Source: Brachycybe producta
Lineage: Eukaryota; Arthropoda; Diplopoda; Playtdesmida; Andrognathidae
Reading direction: 5' to 3'
DNA: 64,000 nt
Assembly (NCBI GenBank): GCA_036925085.1
Contig: JAUPFP010000204.1
Coordinates: 17,509-81,508 of the forward strand
The first letter of the stretch is position 1. Each line of letters begins with the position of its first letter. The notes beneath the pieces were generated by a model. The model was given only the letters and a program-made list of their open reading frames with translations, did not search any database and was not told where the DNA came from. Positions 8,201-16,400 of the stretch are shown piece after piece. The position numbers were made by a program, and so were the translations under genes.

Positions 8201-10275
8201 CAGGTCTCCCACTTATGTCCTGCCAATAAGAGGTCTAGCGCTCTCTGCATGGTGGCTGGAGCATTACAGAGTCCGAAAGGCATTTTCCGGAACTCAAACA
8301 GACCTTGAGAGCAAATGAATGCCGTTTTCTCAATGTCTGGCTCAGCCATCCGAACCTGCCAGTAACCACTAGCCAGGTCCAAGGTAGCGAAGAACTTCGC
8401 ACCGGCCAATGAGTCGAGCGCATCATCGATGCGAGGCAACGGATACTGATCCAGCTTTGTCTGGGCATTCAGTTTCCGGTAGTCCACGCAAAAACGAAAG
8501 CCACCATCCTTCTTGCGGACAAGCAAGATAGGGCTCGCGTAAGGACTACGCGAAGGTTGGATAACCCCTGCATCCAACATCTTCGCCACCTCTTCTTTCT
8601 CGACTGCTCTGGCCGTAGGAGCGGTTCGACGCAATCCTTCACGCACCGGAGGTTGCCCACCGGTATCGATCGTATGTTCGACCAGAGAGGTTTCACCCAA
8701 CTCTGTGAAGTCGAACGCGAAATGATCCCGGCGTGCCAGCAGGAACTCTCGAAGTTGTCTCGCCTCTTCCAGCTTCAGATTGTCACCAATCTTAAGACAC
8801 TCTTCGAGAGTGGGAGCCGTCGCCACATTGAGCACTTGGCGTCCGTTTCCGGACACCCCTCTCAACTTAGACGAGGACTTCCCTGGTCGAACCGTCTTCT
8901 GAGTGGGGTCTCCCCCTCTCAACTTAGACGGCTCTTCCAGCCCTACCACAATGGCAGCCTCCACAGCTTGAGCCGTGGCTACACCCTCTCCTGTTTCCAG
9001 GGCAATAGGTGCATTCTCCACGTTTTCAAGCCATATATCGTACGTGCCAAGCCGGTTGGCTGCAGCGATACCTGCTACTGCCAACACACCACATCCACCT
9101 AAGGCTTTCCGGTGCGGCTCCACGAGAAGCAGCTGGCCAGGGCCGGCATGCTCTACCAACGTCACGGATACGACACGTCGTACGTGGGCTGGTAGCCAGA
9201 CATTCTCCCTCAGTCGCAGAGAACAAACTTCTCCGCGCCCGATAGAGGTTCTGGTCTCGGGCAGCTCTGGTGAAACAATGTTCACCCACCCGTCAACCTG
9301 CTCGAGTGCAAGCGGATCCACTGGGAGTTGCCGTCCCTGAGGCAAAGCCCCTGGTATTGGCGATGGAATTGCTTCCACCTCCCTAGGTTCTGCAAGCGCA
9401 CGATCGGTGAATGCAGCCTGGAGGGCGTCTGGATGTGCCGTCCAGACATCCTCCTGGAAGTAAACCTTCCGGTGCACGATATCAACCATCAAGCCGAAGC
9501 GTGAGGCGTGATCAACGCCCAACAACGCTTTGCCCTCCCCTTTCACCAAAAGGAGAGGCACCTTGATGGTTTTCTTGTGGATGGTCAATTCCACATTTGT
9601 GACCCCTACTACCTCGATGGAGTGCCCACCCATTCCAAGAAGGAATGAAGGAACCGCCAGTTCCTCTACAGGCAACTCCATCACTCGTGCCGCCGTAATG
9701 CTTAGGACCGACACGTCGGCCCCGGTGTCTACGATCATCTCCATCAGACGATCGCCTATCGACACCCACACCCTCGGTGAACCTACATCGTAGGCCCGGC
9801 TCTGAAGCTCAGTAATGGGAACCCGCGGGCTCCCACCATCGATCTTCTGCCTCCCGTCCACCTTACCGCCCACACCGGACGGTAATCCCAGACGTGCAGA
9901 AGTCTGGGGAACAGTCTCACAAACCAGAGACTCCCCAGGCACCACGGGAGGTATGGGCACACCAACTCCTCCCGCCTGCTCGATGAGCGCACGATCCAGC
10001 ACCTCACCACTAGGCATGTAGGGTGAGGGGGCAAACCAGCGATCCAGCTGGCTGCACACGGCCTCCAATGTGGAGCATGGCGATGGAAATACGCACTGGG
10101 TAATTTCCGGGTCCGCAGACCTCGCCAGAGGCACCCCTGCCTTCCGCAGGACATCCACATATTTGGAGACCGCCCGGAGGTACGTCCCTCGTTCAGAGCT
10201 CAGGCCGTGACAGGCACCTGAGCTTTGAAGCTTTACCGGTCGCACACCACTCAGTTTGGTGGCGACCGGCGGCAG
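4771..10275 (-). CDS. pol: Element A pol: protease, reverse transcriptase, RNase H, integrase
   Basis: Open in the -1 frame relative to gag from the slippery site at 10275-10281; the first potential start codon after it is only GTG at 10245, so expression by frameshifting is likely. Numbering from 10245: aspartic protease with DTGA (D173); a beta-rich linker (about 330-430); reverse transcriptase with D623 and YLDD (685-688); RNase H with D834, E877 and D902; integrase zinc domain H1046, H1053, C1083, C1086; integrase core D1114, D1174, E1210 (DD35E); and a GPY/F-type C-terminal module ending FHVDNLKPY near 1381. A motif RYNLRPR at 1441, typical of Ty3/gypsy pol tails, follows. No chromodomain is seen. 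All catalytic residues are present. Residues after about 1649 read into the putative intron and may not be translated; they include a hydrophobic stretch (about 1655-1675). Confidence 0.95.
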   Translation of the reverse strand: MPPVATKLSGVRPVKLQSSGACHGLSSERGTYLRAVSKYVDVLRKAGVPLARSADPEITQCVFPSPCSTLEAVCSQLDRWFAPSPYMPSGEVLDRALIEQAGGVGVPIPPVVPGESLVCETVPQTSARLGLPSGVGGKVDGRQKIDGGSPRVPITELQSRAYDVGSPRVWVSIGDRLMEMIVDTGADVSVLSITAARVMELPVEELAVPSFLLGMGGHSIEVVGVTNVELTIHKKTIKVPLLLVKGEGKALLGVDHASRFGLMVDIVHRKVYFQEDVWTAHPDALQAAFTDRALAEPREVEAIPSPIPGALPQGRQLPVDPLALEQVDGWVNIVSPELPETRTSIGRGEVCSLRLRENVWLPAHVRRVVSVTLVEHAGPGQLLLVEPHRKALGGCGVLAVAGIAAANRLGTYDIWLENVENAPIALETGEGVATAQAVEAAIVVGLEEPSKLRGGDPTQKTVRPGKSSSKLRGVSGNGRQVLNVATAPTLEECLKIGDNLKLEEARQLREFLLARRDHFAFDFTELGETSLVEHTIDTGGQPPVREGLRRTAPTARAVEKEEVAKMLDAGVIQPSRSPYASPILLVRKKDGGFRFCVDYRKLNAQTKLDQYPLPRIDDALDSLAGAKFFATLDLASGYWQVRMAEPDIEKTAFICSQGLFEFRKMPFGLCNAPATMQRALDLLLAGHKWETCLVYLDDIIVFGNTFEQFLERLSTVLGLLRGAELKLQPKKCFFGFNKVRYLGHVVSAEGVAPDPDLVRAVQEFDVPTTVTGVRSFLGLAGYYRRFIKDFAKVARPLHDLTKKDASFEWSDQCKLAFARLKAFLTEAPVLTMYDPRGEIIIHTDASGYGLGVVVYQKLPEDSVPRVLAYASRLMKRAETRYSVTEQECLAVMFAVGKFRPYLFNREFVIVTDHHALCYLQTAKNLQGRLGRWQMQLQEYRFKVQYRKGTLHVDADALSRYPVRDVADLSLPEYVEADVGEVIYHIRSEVDCVKEQEADGWCSKVKSEIFRDPNSNLRFKFVVADDLLFAIRSIQDRLRTVLVVPKSCRAFCLRKLHDIPEAGHFGMFKTYQRLRSRFYWIGMKRDTAEYVKSCLVCQRARQFARSQGFLQPIVPEYPVDTWGMDFVGPFPASVGGVTYVLIMVDYFTRYGVARAVRRATAACVVKFLKDEILSVYGTPKALVSDRGSQFSSKVLLKFRERYNIAHHFTTAYHPQANGLTERTNKTVMETIKRYLDPLKEQRDWWDKLRPAVWAYNTAVQESTQVSPYQLLFGREPRMEIDNLLPNGPVRDLPDQQAVEEQARQCLAAAQKRQKERYDAGRVEPPLYQPGDPVWIRDQAGKLGQAKKWNLAYKAERGTVVARYSDLVYEIEFVDGYGRKVRDRFHVDNLKPYIPTCTVREEDGLGVSETSSGTDSDATEASARSGMTPALKPPTIPSQESTDSEGDDPPPPRYNLRPRRPRVFEVSGYDPRIGSIWLWGTLWVPLPWWGRAGSLLLWADGWERRRPDIAVFGASYGFGRNPGRPIPRCLVQGPTKSVRGRRNPSVKTSMKAPITVNIRELTVNVSTHQVQSWCRKIHRVSAPKKADDGEISMVTMHEAADDVLAATARPLATKTVNLAARRHFVYHKFKRKTPATRGLNKTKIHRQRGHQELEKEGICEKVSPSKGISFSCLLAVLFYMLTVCFTVIDRIHTWWVWFRRHDCCHGGQTTMESTFPAGSARPSAVSLGKAPVRRCVDGRSPPGSGFRRSKAVKHGFDRELPTLDGEHGILHGRSPCNALSNRRNSVRGCFHRRKVVNHGFYRGLPTSDGGNRDSHGEIPWNTLSTGSERGEKWFSP
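8856..8870 (-). promoter_or_regulatory. Internal polypurine-tract copy 2 in pol (element A)
   Basis: CTAAGTTGAGAGGGG on the minus strand, sharing AAGTTGAGAGG with the 3' polypurine tract. It encodes SKLRG at about residues 460-464 of pol. Could prime internal plus-strand synthesis, or be a repeated peptide motif. Confidence 0.45.
8913..8927 (-). promoter_or_regulatory. Internal polypurine-tract copy 1 in pol (element A)
   Basis: CTAAGTTGAGAGGGG on the minus strand, continuing GGAGACCCC. It encodes SKLRG near residue 440 with the same codons as the second copy and as both copies in element B. Confidence 0.45.
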
Positions 10276-10281
10276 TTTAAC
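10236..10281 (-). promoter_or_regulatory. -1 ribosomal frameshift signal between gag and pol (element A)
   Basis: In the gag frame the heptamer G TTA AAC (10275-10281, minus strand) fits X XXY YYZ. Five bases later a hairpin begins: outer stem CCGGTC (10264-10269) with GACCGG (10236-10241), inner stem CACCA/TGGTG, loop AACTGAG holding the gag TGA stop (10251-10253). A -1 slip at the heptamer enters the pol frame, which is open from there on. Element B has the same heptamer, spacer and loop with a changed but still paired inner stem. Confidence 0.8.
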
Positions 10282-12026
10282 GAGGCTCTCTCCTCGTCCT
10301 CCACGAGTCGATAGTAGAACTGGCCATCGTGAACGGTGGCCAGGTACTTACGACCCTCCAGCCAAACTGGTGCAACACCAGCGGTTGGCTGGAGGCTCTG
10401 ACTTTCGTCAGGCACCACCCTAGCGACTTGTCCTTTGGCCGCAGCCTTCGGACAATCCTTCCTCAGGTGACCCATTTGGTTACACCCGAAACAAGGACCT
10501 AGCCGCCGGAGTGAATCTCCCATACGGTCCGCACTTCGAGGCGTTGCCGCCGGCTGACCTCCGCCAGAGCCTGCCTGCTTCTTCTTCTTGCCTCCGGTCT
10601 TGGCTCCTGCTTTGTCCGACTTGGACTGTGCAGCAGCCTTCGCACCCGTTTGGCTTGAAGATGAAGCCTTGGCAGAGCTCCCAGAGCTAGCCGTGGTTCC
10701 GGAGGACGGAGCGTTAGCCCGGTCCTGGGGAACCCCTCTTGTACGGGTAGGTAATTTACCTACCAGAAGCAAATCGGCTTCGACCAGCCGTGCCTTTCGG
10801 GCATATGCCTCCACCGTACCGGCCTTACAACCGATCAACTGATCAGTGATGGCCGTCTGGAGTTTCCGTTTGAAGCGAATGAGCCGACAGCTCTCGTCTT
10901 CTCCCGGAGACACTCGGTCGGACAGTTCCAAGAACCGCCAGTAGAATGCCTGTACAGACTCGGTAGCCCCCTGTTTCATTGACTCGAATTCGCCGAAACA
11001 GAGGCGAGCCTGATTGCTTGTGCTGAAGCGGCTACGCATAGCATCCTTCAGCTCCGTCCAGGTCAGGTCCGGAAGAGTTTCCACCAACGTGGCGTAATAC
11101 TCTTCCGCCGGACCGTCCAGCAGAAACGTAAAGAAACTGCATCGGGACTCGTCCGTCCAGCGCTGAGCTCGGGCTTTCGCTTCGAACTTGCGGAGAAAAG
11201 GCGTCAAGTCCTCTCTGCCGTCGTAACGAGCAAAAGAGTGGACCGGGTTAAAGAACCCGAACGCCTGAACCTCCGCTGGAACCGCTGGAGCGGGCGTCCA
11301 AGCAGCGGCGCTAACCCTGCGAGGTTGCCTGCTCCGGTTCCCCGAAACGTCAGACTCCGACTCAGCTTCCGAGGGAATCATCATCTGAACCCTCGGCTGC
11401 TGTCCGGGTACAGCAGGAGCTCCCCGGCCAAGTCCCCGAGGAGACGGCCTGGGTGCTACCCGCGGAGGGACCAACCGGGGAAGTACCAGTGGTTCCTCTC
11501 GTCGTGCGCCTTCACGCACGGGCAACAGTGAGAACCGAGGTGCCACCCTCGGCTCAACCGACGACCGGGACAGTCGTCCTTCCAACCGAAGGACATCTAT
11601 CCCGTAAGCAATCTCAACGAGTTGCTGCTCGGATAGCCCGGCCAAAAAGGCCCGGCCCTCCCGTGCAGTCTCGTCCGGGATTTCCACCATGTCCCTACGG
11701 GGCTGATCGCCACGTCCAACCGGACGGGCGATGGTGGAAACTTGGACAAGCGGCCGTGGCTGCTCGTCCTCCCCGGTGAGATCACCGTCGGACCCACTGT
11801 CTTCTACCAGGTATTCTCCCGGACGGACGTCACGGCGGCGTTTCCGCACCGTGACCCAGTCCTCCGGGAGATCCCCGCCTACGCTACCGCTAGGTCCCTC
11901 TGTTTCCAGAGGATCCCCGCCTTCCGCCCCCACAAGGGGACGGTCGACTACGCGGCCGCGTAACTCTAACCCCGCATATGCTCCAAGTTCCCGACCTCCC
12001 GTCGGTACTTTTGGGGCTGACTCCAT
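10251..12026 (-). CDS. gag: Element A gag
   Basis: 591 residues from an ATG at 12026. It is the structural protein that would form the particle and bind the element RNA. The N-terminal 250 residues are Pro/Arg/Gly-rich with little structure. Residues about 255-420 are the retrotransposon gag (capsid-like) domain, with a typical helical sequence around YDGREDLTPFLRKFEAKA and ESVQAFYWRFLEL. A basic, Ser/Ala/Lys-rich linker follows, then one CCHC zinc knuckle (C512, C515, H520, C525). After the knuckle a short tail around GRKYLATVHDGQFYY is conserved in element B. The gene ends with TGA inside the loop of the frameshift hairpin. No frameshifts or stops are seen, so it appears intact. Confidence 0.94.
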   Translation of the reverse strand: MESAPKVPTGGRELGAYAGLELRGRVVDRPLVGAEGGDPLETEGPSGSVGGDLPEDWVTVRKRRRDVRPGEYLVEDSGSDGDLTGEDEQPRPLVQVSTIARPVGRGDQPRRDMVEIPDETAREGRAFLAGLSEQQLVEIAYGIDVLRLEGRLSRSSVEPRVAPRFSLLPVREGARREEPLVLPRLVPPRVAPRPSPRGLGRGAPAVPGQQPRVQMMIPSEAESESDVSGNRSRQPRRVSAAAWTPAPAVPAEVQAFGFFNPVHSFARYDGREDLTPFLRKFEAKARAQRWTDESRCSFFTFLLDGPAEEYYATLVETLPDLTWTELKDAMRSRFSTSNQARLCFGEFESMKQGATESVQAFYWRFLELSDRVSPGEDESCRLIRFKRKLQTAITDQLIGCKAGTVEAYARKARLVEADLLLVGKLPTRTRGVPQDRANAPSSGTTASSGSSAKASSSSQTGAKAAAQSKSDKAGAKTGGKKKKQAGSGGGQPAATPRSADRMGDSLRRLGPCFGCNQMGHLRKDCPKAAAKGQVARVVPDESQSLQPTAGVAPVWLEGRKYLATVHDGQFYYRLVEDEERASLNCRRSPPN

Positions 12027-12639
12027 TTTTCACCGTAAACGAACGGTAAAATCTGGACAAAGCCACCAGATATCGGGTTTCCACCGTCGAAAACGGTAAA
12101 TTCACGGACAAAAGTCCGCAAAATACCGTACCGAACGGATGGAACCGTGCAAAACCGCAGTATCACGGACAAAAGTCCGTGTCCCACGGTAAAGTACGGT
12201 CAGAGTTTGACCTTTACCGGTTTCTACCGCGGTATAACGGACAAAAGTCCGTCTCTCGTGGTGTACTTCACGGTAAATGACCTTTTACCACTTTCTACCG
12301 TGGACCGACGGACAAAAGTCCGTACACCACGGTGTACTTGCGGTAAAATACCGTAAACCACCGAAAACCACGGTACCACGGACCGTAGTCCGTGCCCCAC
12401 GGTAATTCGACGGTACCAATACGGTAACCGACGGTAAATTTAAAGTTAACCACGGTACAACGGACAAAAGTCCGTTCCCCACGGTATACAACGGTAAATC
12501 AACGGTGAAACGGTGGTTTCCGCCGCTGTCCCACGGACCAAAGTCCGCGCCCAGTGACGTACTCTCACCGCACGGTGATTCGACCGACTAAACGGTCGAA
12601 CTCACGGTAAATCACCGTGCGAGAGGCGGGGTACAGGTA
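12027..12639 (-). other. Untranslated leader of element A with seven short hairpins
   Basis: The 613 bases between primer site and gag hold no gene. They contain seven perfect dyads with core CGGAC-4 nt-GTCCG, at 12105-12118, 12164-12181, 12237-12252, 12308-12323, 12377-12394, 12459-12476 and 12534-12547, spaced about 60-80 bases. In the element sense the loop is usually TTTT (CACGGACTTTTGTCCGTG). Between them are further ACGGT/ACCGT half-dyads. The same design occurs in element B. Confidence 0.85.
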
Positions 12640-12655
12640 CCCGGCACCTCCACCA
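12640..12655 (-). promoter_or_regulatory. Primer binding site, tRNA-Ala type (element A)
   Basis: TGGTGGAGGTGCCGGG on the minus strand, two bases after the 5' LTR end. It complements the 3' end of eukaryotic tRNA-Ala as I recall it (CCCGGCACCUCCACCA), including the A opposite U70 of the G3:U70 identity pair. Confidence 0.8.
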
Positions 12656-12656
12656 A

Positions 12657-12683
12657 TTGTAACGTCCCGCCGGACCGTTACAA
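12657..12683 (-). other. Terminal stem-loop at the LTR end beside the primer site (element A)
   Basis: On the minus strand TTGTAACG pairs with CGTTACAA (8 bp) and TCC with GGA inside, around the LTR/primer-site junction. A stem at the same place in element B (47468-47495) differs in sequence but still pairs. It resembles the U5 inverted-repeat stem of retroviruses. Confidence 0.55.
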
Positions 12684-12718
12684 TAACCCCAGTAAGTTCA
12701 CCCCAAAAAGGACGTAAA

Positions 12719-12724
12719 ACTTAC
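12719..12724 (-). other. Leader splice donor-like site (element A)
   Basis: CAGCG|GTAAGT on the minus strand near the end of the 5' LTR. Element B has GACG|GTAAGT in the same position. One leader frame runs open into this site in the right phase for the ORF3 acceptor at 4632, but contains no ATG. Confidence 0.5.
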
Positions 12725-13018
12725 CGCTGAACCGGCTCCTTACGGGGACGGGACCGTACCCGTAGCCGTCTCCCGCACGGTGCTCCCTGGGTTGTGCCGG
12801 CTCCACGGAGCCACCCTCGACGGACACGACGAAAAACCACGCCGCCACGCCGAGAATATCGCGGTAGAACTCCGGTTCTACCGCGAGCCGACACGAAGAC
12901 CGGCCGAAACAAGTCGGAAGCAGGACGGTGGCGATTCCCCAACCGGTAATCCCACCCTCCCACGCGGTACTTCCCCAAAGAAACGACACGACACAGTAAG
13001 TGATGAATAAAAAGTATA

Positions 13019-13024
13019 TTTATT
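13019..13024 (-). terminator. AATAAA signal in element A 5' LTR
   Basis: Copy of the polyadenylation signal; in the 5' LTR it would have to be bypassed for full-length transcription. Confidence 0.5.
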
Positions 13025-13108
13025 GCACTTACGGCGAGGTAAAAGATGATAAGATGGCAGTGATATCTACACAACTTGGCTGGTCAACTTCTACCAGCCA
13101 AGCCCCCA

Positions 13109-13116
13109 TAAATATA
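13109..13116 (-). promoter_or_regulatory. TATA box of element A promoter
   Basis: TATATTTA on the minus strand, about 90 bases before AATAAA. Transcription would start roughly 25-30 bases downstream, near 13085. Confidence 0.65.
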
Positions 13117-13451
13117 CAAACAAGGCCGACAGGCCAAAGGCACAAAAACAGAAGAGGCACTGGCCAGTGGAGGTCTCCTTGACCTCCACCCACAGGTCTA
13201 GTCTCATGTACAGCCTACAACCAACTGCCCAGATCCTGTGGTTGACTAGGCCACAGGAAACCTCCAGGCAACTCCACCTGGAGGGGACAGAGGTCGCTTC
13301 TGACCTCTCACCCATAGACTTCATGGTGAGAGGTCTGCTGGCACCAAAATGGCGTCCGACCTAACAGCCTACTGTAGCTGTCAGGCAGACCACCATAGGG
13401 AAATTCGTCTGCTCCACCAAAATTAAAATTGGAGCAGACCAGGTTGCCACA

Positions 13452-13455
13452 ACTT
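13452..13455. repeat. Target-site duplication of element A, right copy
   Basis: ACTT directly after the 5' LTR terminus, matching 817-820. Confidence 0.75.
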
Positions 13456-16400
13456 TAACTTCAACTTCAACTTCAAATTCGACTTCAACTTCAACTTCAA
13501 ATTCAACTTCAACTTCACCTTCAACTTCAACTTCAACTTCAACTTCAACTTCAACTTCAACTTCAACTTCAACTTCAAATTCAACTTCAACTTCAACTTC
13601 AAATTCAACTTCAACTTCAACTTTAACTTAAACTTAAACTTCAATTTTAAACTTAACTTCAACTTCAACTTCAACTTCAATTTCAATTTCAAATTCAATT
13701 TCAACTTCAACTTCAATTTCAACTTTAACTTCAACTTCAATTTCAACTTCAACTTCAATTTCAACTTCAACTTCAACTTCATTTTCAACTTTAAGTTCAA
13801 CTTCAATTTCAACTTCAACTTCAATTTCAACTTCAATTTCAACTTTAACTTCAACTTCAATTTCAACTTTAACTTCAATTTCAAACTTAAACATAAACTT
13901 CAATTTCAAACTTAACTTCAACTTCAAATTCAATTTCAAATTTAATTTTAACTTCAACTTCAATTTCAACTTTAACTTCAACTTCAACTTCAACTTCAAT
14001 TTCAATTTCAAATTCAATTTCAACTTCAACTTCAACTTCAACTTCAACTTCAACTTCAACTTCAATTTCAAACTTAAACATAAACTTCAATTTCAAACTT
14101 AACTTCAACTTCAGATTCAATTTCAAATTCAATTTCAACATTAACTTCAATTTCAACTTTAAGATCAACTTCAATTTCAACTTCAACTTCAATTTCAACT
14201 TCAACTTCAATTTCAACTTCAACTTCAATTTCAAACTTAAACATAAACTTCAATTTCAAACTTAACTTCAACTTCAAATTCAATTTCAAATTCAATTTTA
14301 ACTTCAACTTCAATTTCAACTTTAACTTCAACTTCAACTTCAACTTCAATTTCAATTTCAAATTCAATTTCAACTTCAACTTCAACTTCAACTTCAACTT
14401 CAACTTCAACTTCAACTTCAAATTCAACTTCAACTTCAACTTCAACTTCAACTTCAACTTCAACTTCAACTTTAACTTCAACATCAACTTCAACTTCAAA
14501 TTCAACTTCAACTTCAACTTCAACTTCAACTTCAAATTCAACTTCAACTTCAACTTCATATTCTACTTCAACATCAACTTCAATTTCAACTTCAACTTTA
14601 ACTTCAACTTTAACTTCAACTTCAACTTCGAATTCAACTTCAAATTCAACTTTAACTTCAACTTCAACTTCAACTTCAACTTCAAATTCAACTTCAACTT
14701 CAACTTCATATTCTACTTCAACATCAACTTCAATTTCAACTTCAACTTTAACTTCAACTTTAACTTCAACTTCAACTTCGAATTCAACTTCAAATTCAAC
14801 TTTAACTTCAACTTCAACTTCAACTTCAACTTCAAATTCAACTTCAACTTCAACTTCATATTCTACTTCAACATCAACTTCAATTTCAATTTCTACTTTA
14901 ACTTCAACTTTAACTTCAACTTCAACTTCGAATTCAACTTCAAATTCAACTTTAACTTCAACTTCAACTTCAACTTCAACTTCAAATTCAACTTCAAATT
15001 CAACTTCAACTTCAACTTCATATTCTATTTCAACATCAACTTCAATTTCAACTTCAACTTTAACTTCAACTTTAACTTCAACTTCAACTTCGAATTCAAC
15101 TTCAAATTCAACTTTAACTTCAACTTCAACTTCAATTCCAACTTCATTTTCAACTTTAACTTCACCTTCAACTTCAACTTCAACTTCAACTTCAACTTCA
15201 ACTTCAACTTCAAATTCAACTTCAACTTCAACTTCATCTTCAACTTTAACTTCAACTTCAACTTCAAATTCAACTTCAACTTCAACTTCAAATTCAACTT
15301 CAACTTCACCTTCATCTTCAACTTCAACTTCAACTTCAACTTCAACTTCAACTTCAAATTCAACTTCAACTTCAACTTCAAATTCAACTTCAACTTCAAC
15401 TTTAACTTAAACTTAAACTTCAATTTCAAACTTAACTTCAACTTAAACTTCTACTTCAATTTCAATTTCAAATTCAATTTCAACTTCAACTTCAATTTCA
15501 ACTTTAACTTCAACTTCAATTTCAACTTCAACTTCAATTTCAACTTCAACTTCAACTTCATTTTCAACTTTAAGTTCAACTTCAATTTCAATTTCAACTT
15601 CAACTTCAATTTCAAATTCAATTTCAACTTCAACTTCAATTTTAACTTTAACTTCAACTTCAACTTCAATTTCAACTTCAACTTCATTTTCAACTTCAAC
15701 TTCAATTTCAACTTCAACTTCAACTTCAACTTCAATTCCAACTTCATTTTCAACTTTAACTTCACCTTCAACTTCAACTTCAACTTCAACTTCAACTTCA
15801 ACTTCAACTTCAACTTCAAATTCAACTTCAACTTCAACTTCATCTTCAACTTTAACTTCAACTTCAACTTCAAATTCAACTTCAACTTCAACTTCAAATT
15901 CAACTTCAACTTCACCTTCAACTTCAACTTCAACTTCAACTTCAAATTCAACTTCAACTTCAACTTCAAATTCAACTTCAACTTCAACTTTAACTTAAAC
16001 TTAAACTTCAATTTCAAACTTAACTTCAACTTCAACTTCAACTTCAATTTCAATTTCAAATTCAATTTCAACTTCAACTTCAATTTCAACTTTAACTTCA
16101 ACTTCAATTTCAACTTCAACTTCAATTTCAACTTCAACTTCAATTTCAACTTCAACTTCAATTTCAAACTTAAACATAAACTTCAATTTCAAACTTAACT
16201 TCAACTTCAAATTCAATTTCAAATTCAATTTTAACTTCAACTTCAATTTCAACTTTAACTTCAACTTCAACTTCAACTTCAATTTCAATTTCAAATTCAA
16301 TTTCAACTTCAACTTCAACTTCAACTTCAACTTCAACTTCAACTTCAACTTCAACTTCAACTTCAACTTCAACTTCAAATTCAACTTCAACTTCAACTTC

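Larger units (their letters stand above)
821..13451 (-). mobile_element. Element A: full-length Ty3/gypsy LTR retrotransposon
   Basis: A complete element on the minus strand: 5' LTR (12658-13451), tRNA-Ala primer site, leader, gag, pol, ORF3, polypurine tract and 3' LTR (821-1614). The order protease, RT, RNase H, integrase within pol defines Ty3/gypsy. The LTRs begin TG and end CA, and the insert is flanked by ACTT (817-820 and 13452-13455). Removing the element and one ACTT restores a continuous CTTCAA array. By eye the LTRs differ at three single sites plus one 4-base hairpin loop in 794 bp, so the insertion is recent. All three ORFs are long and open, so the copy may be competent. A third large ORF beyond pol is unusual for this class. 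Confidence 0.97.
12658..13451 (-). repeat. Element A 5' LTR
   Basis: 794-bp LTR carrying the element promoter on the minus strand: TATATTTA at 13109-13116, AATAAA at 13019-13024, a splice-donor-like GTAAGT at 12719-12724 near its end, and an LTR-terminal stem-loop. Its start contains an inverted repeat (GTCTGCTCC / GGAGCAGAC). The hairpin at 12860-12885 has loop TCCG, the reverse complement of the loop in the 3' LTR. Confidence 0.97.
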
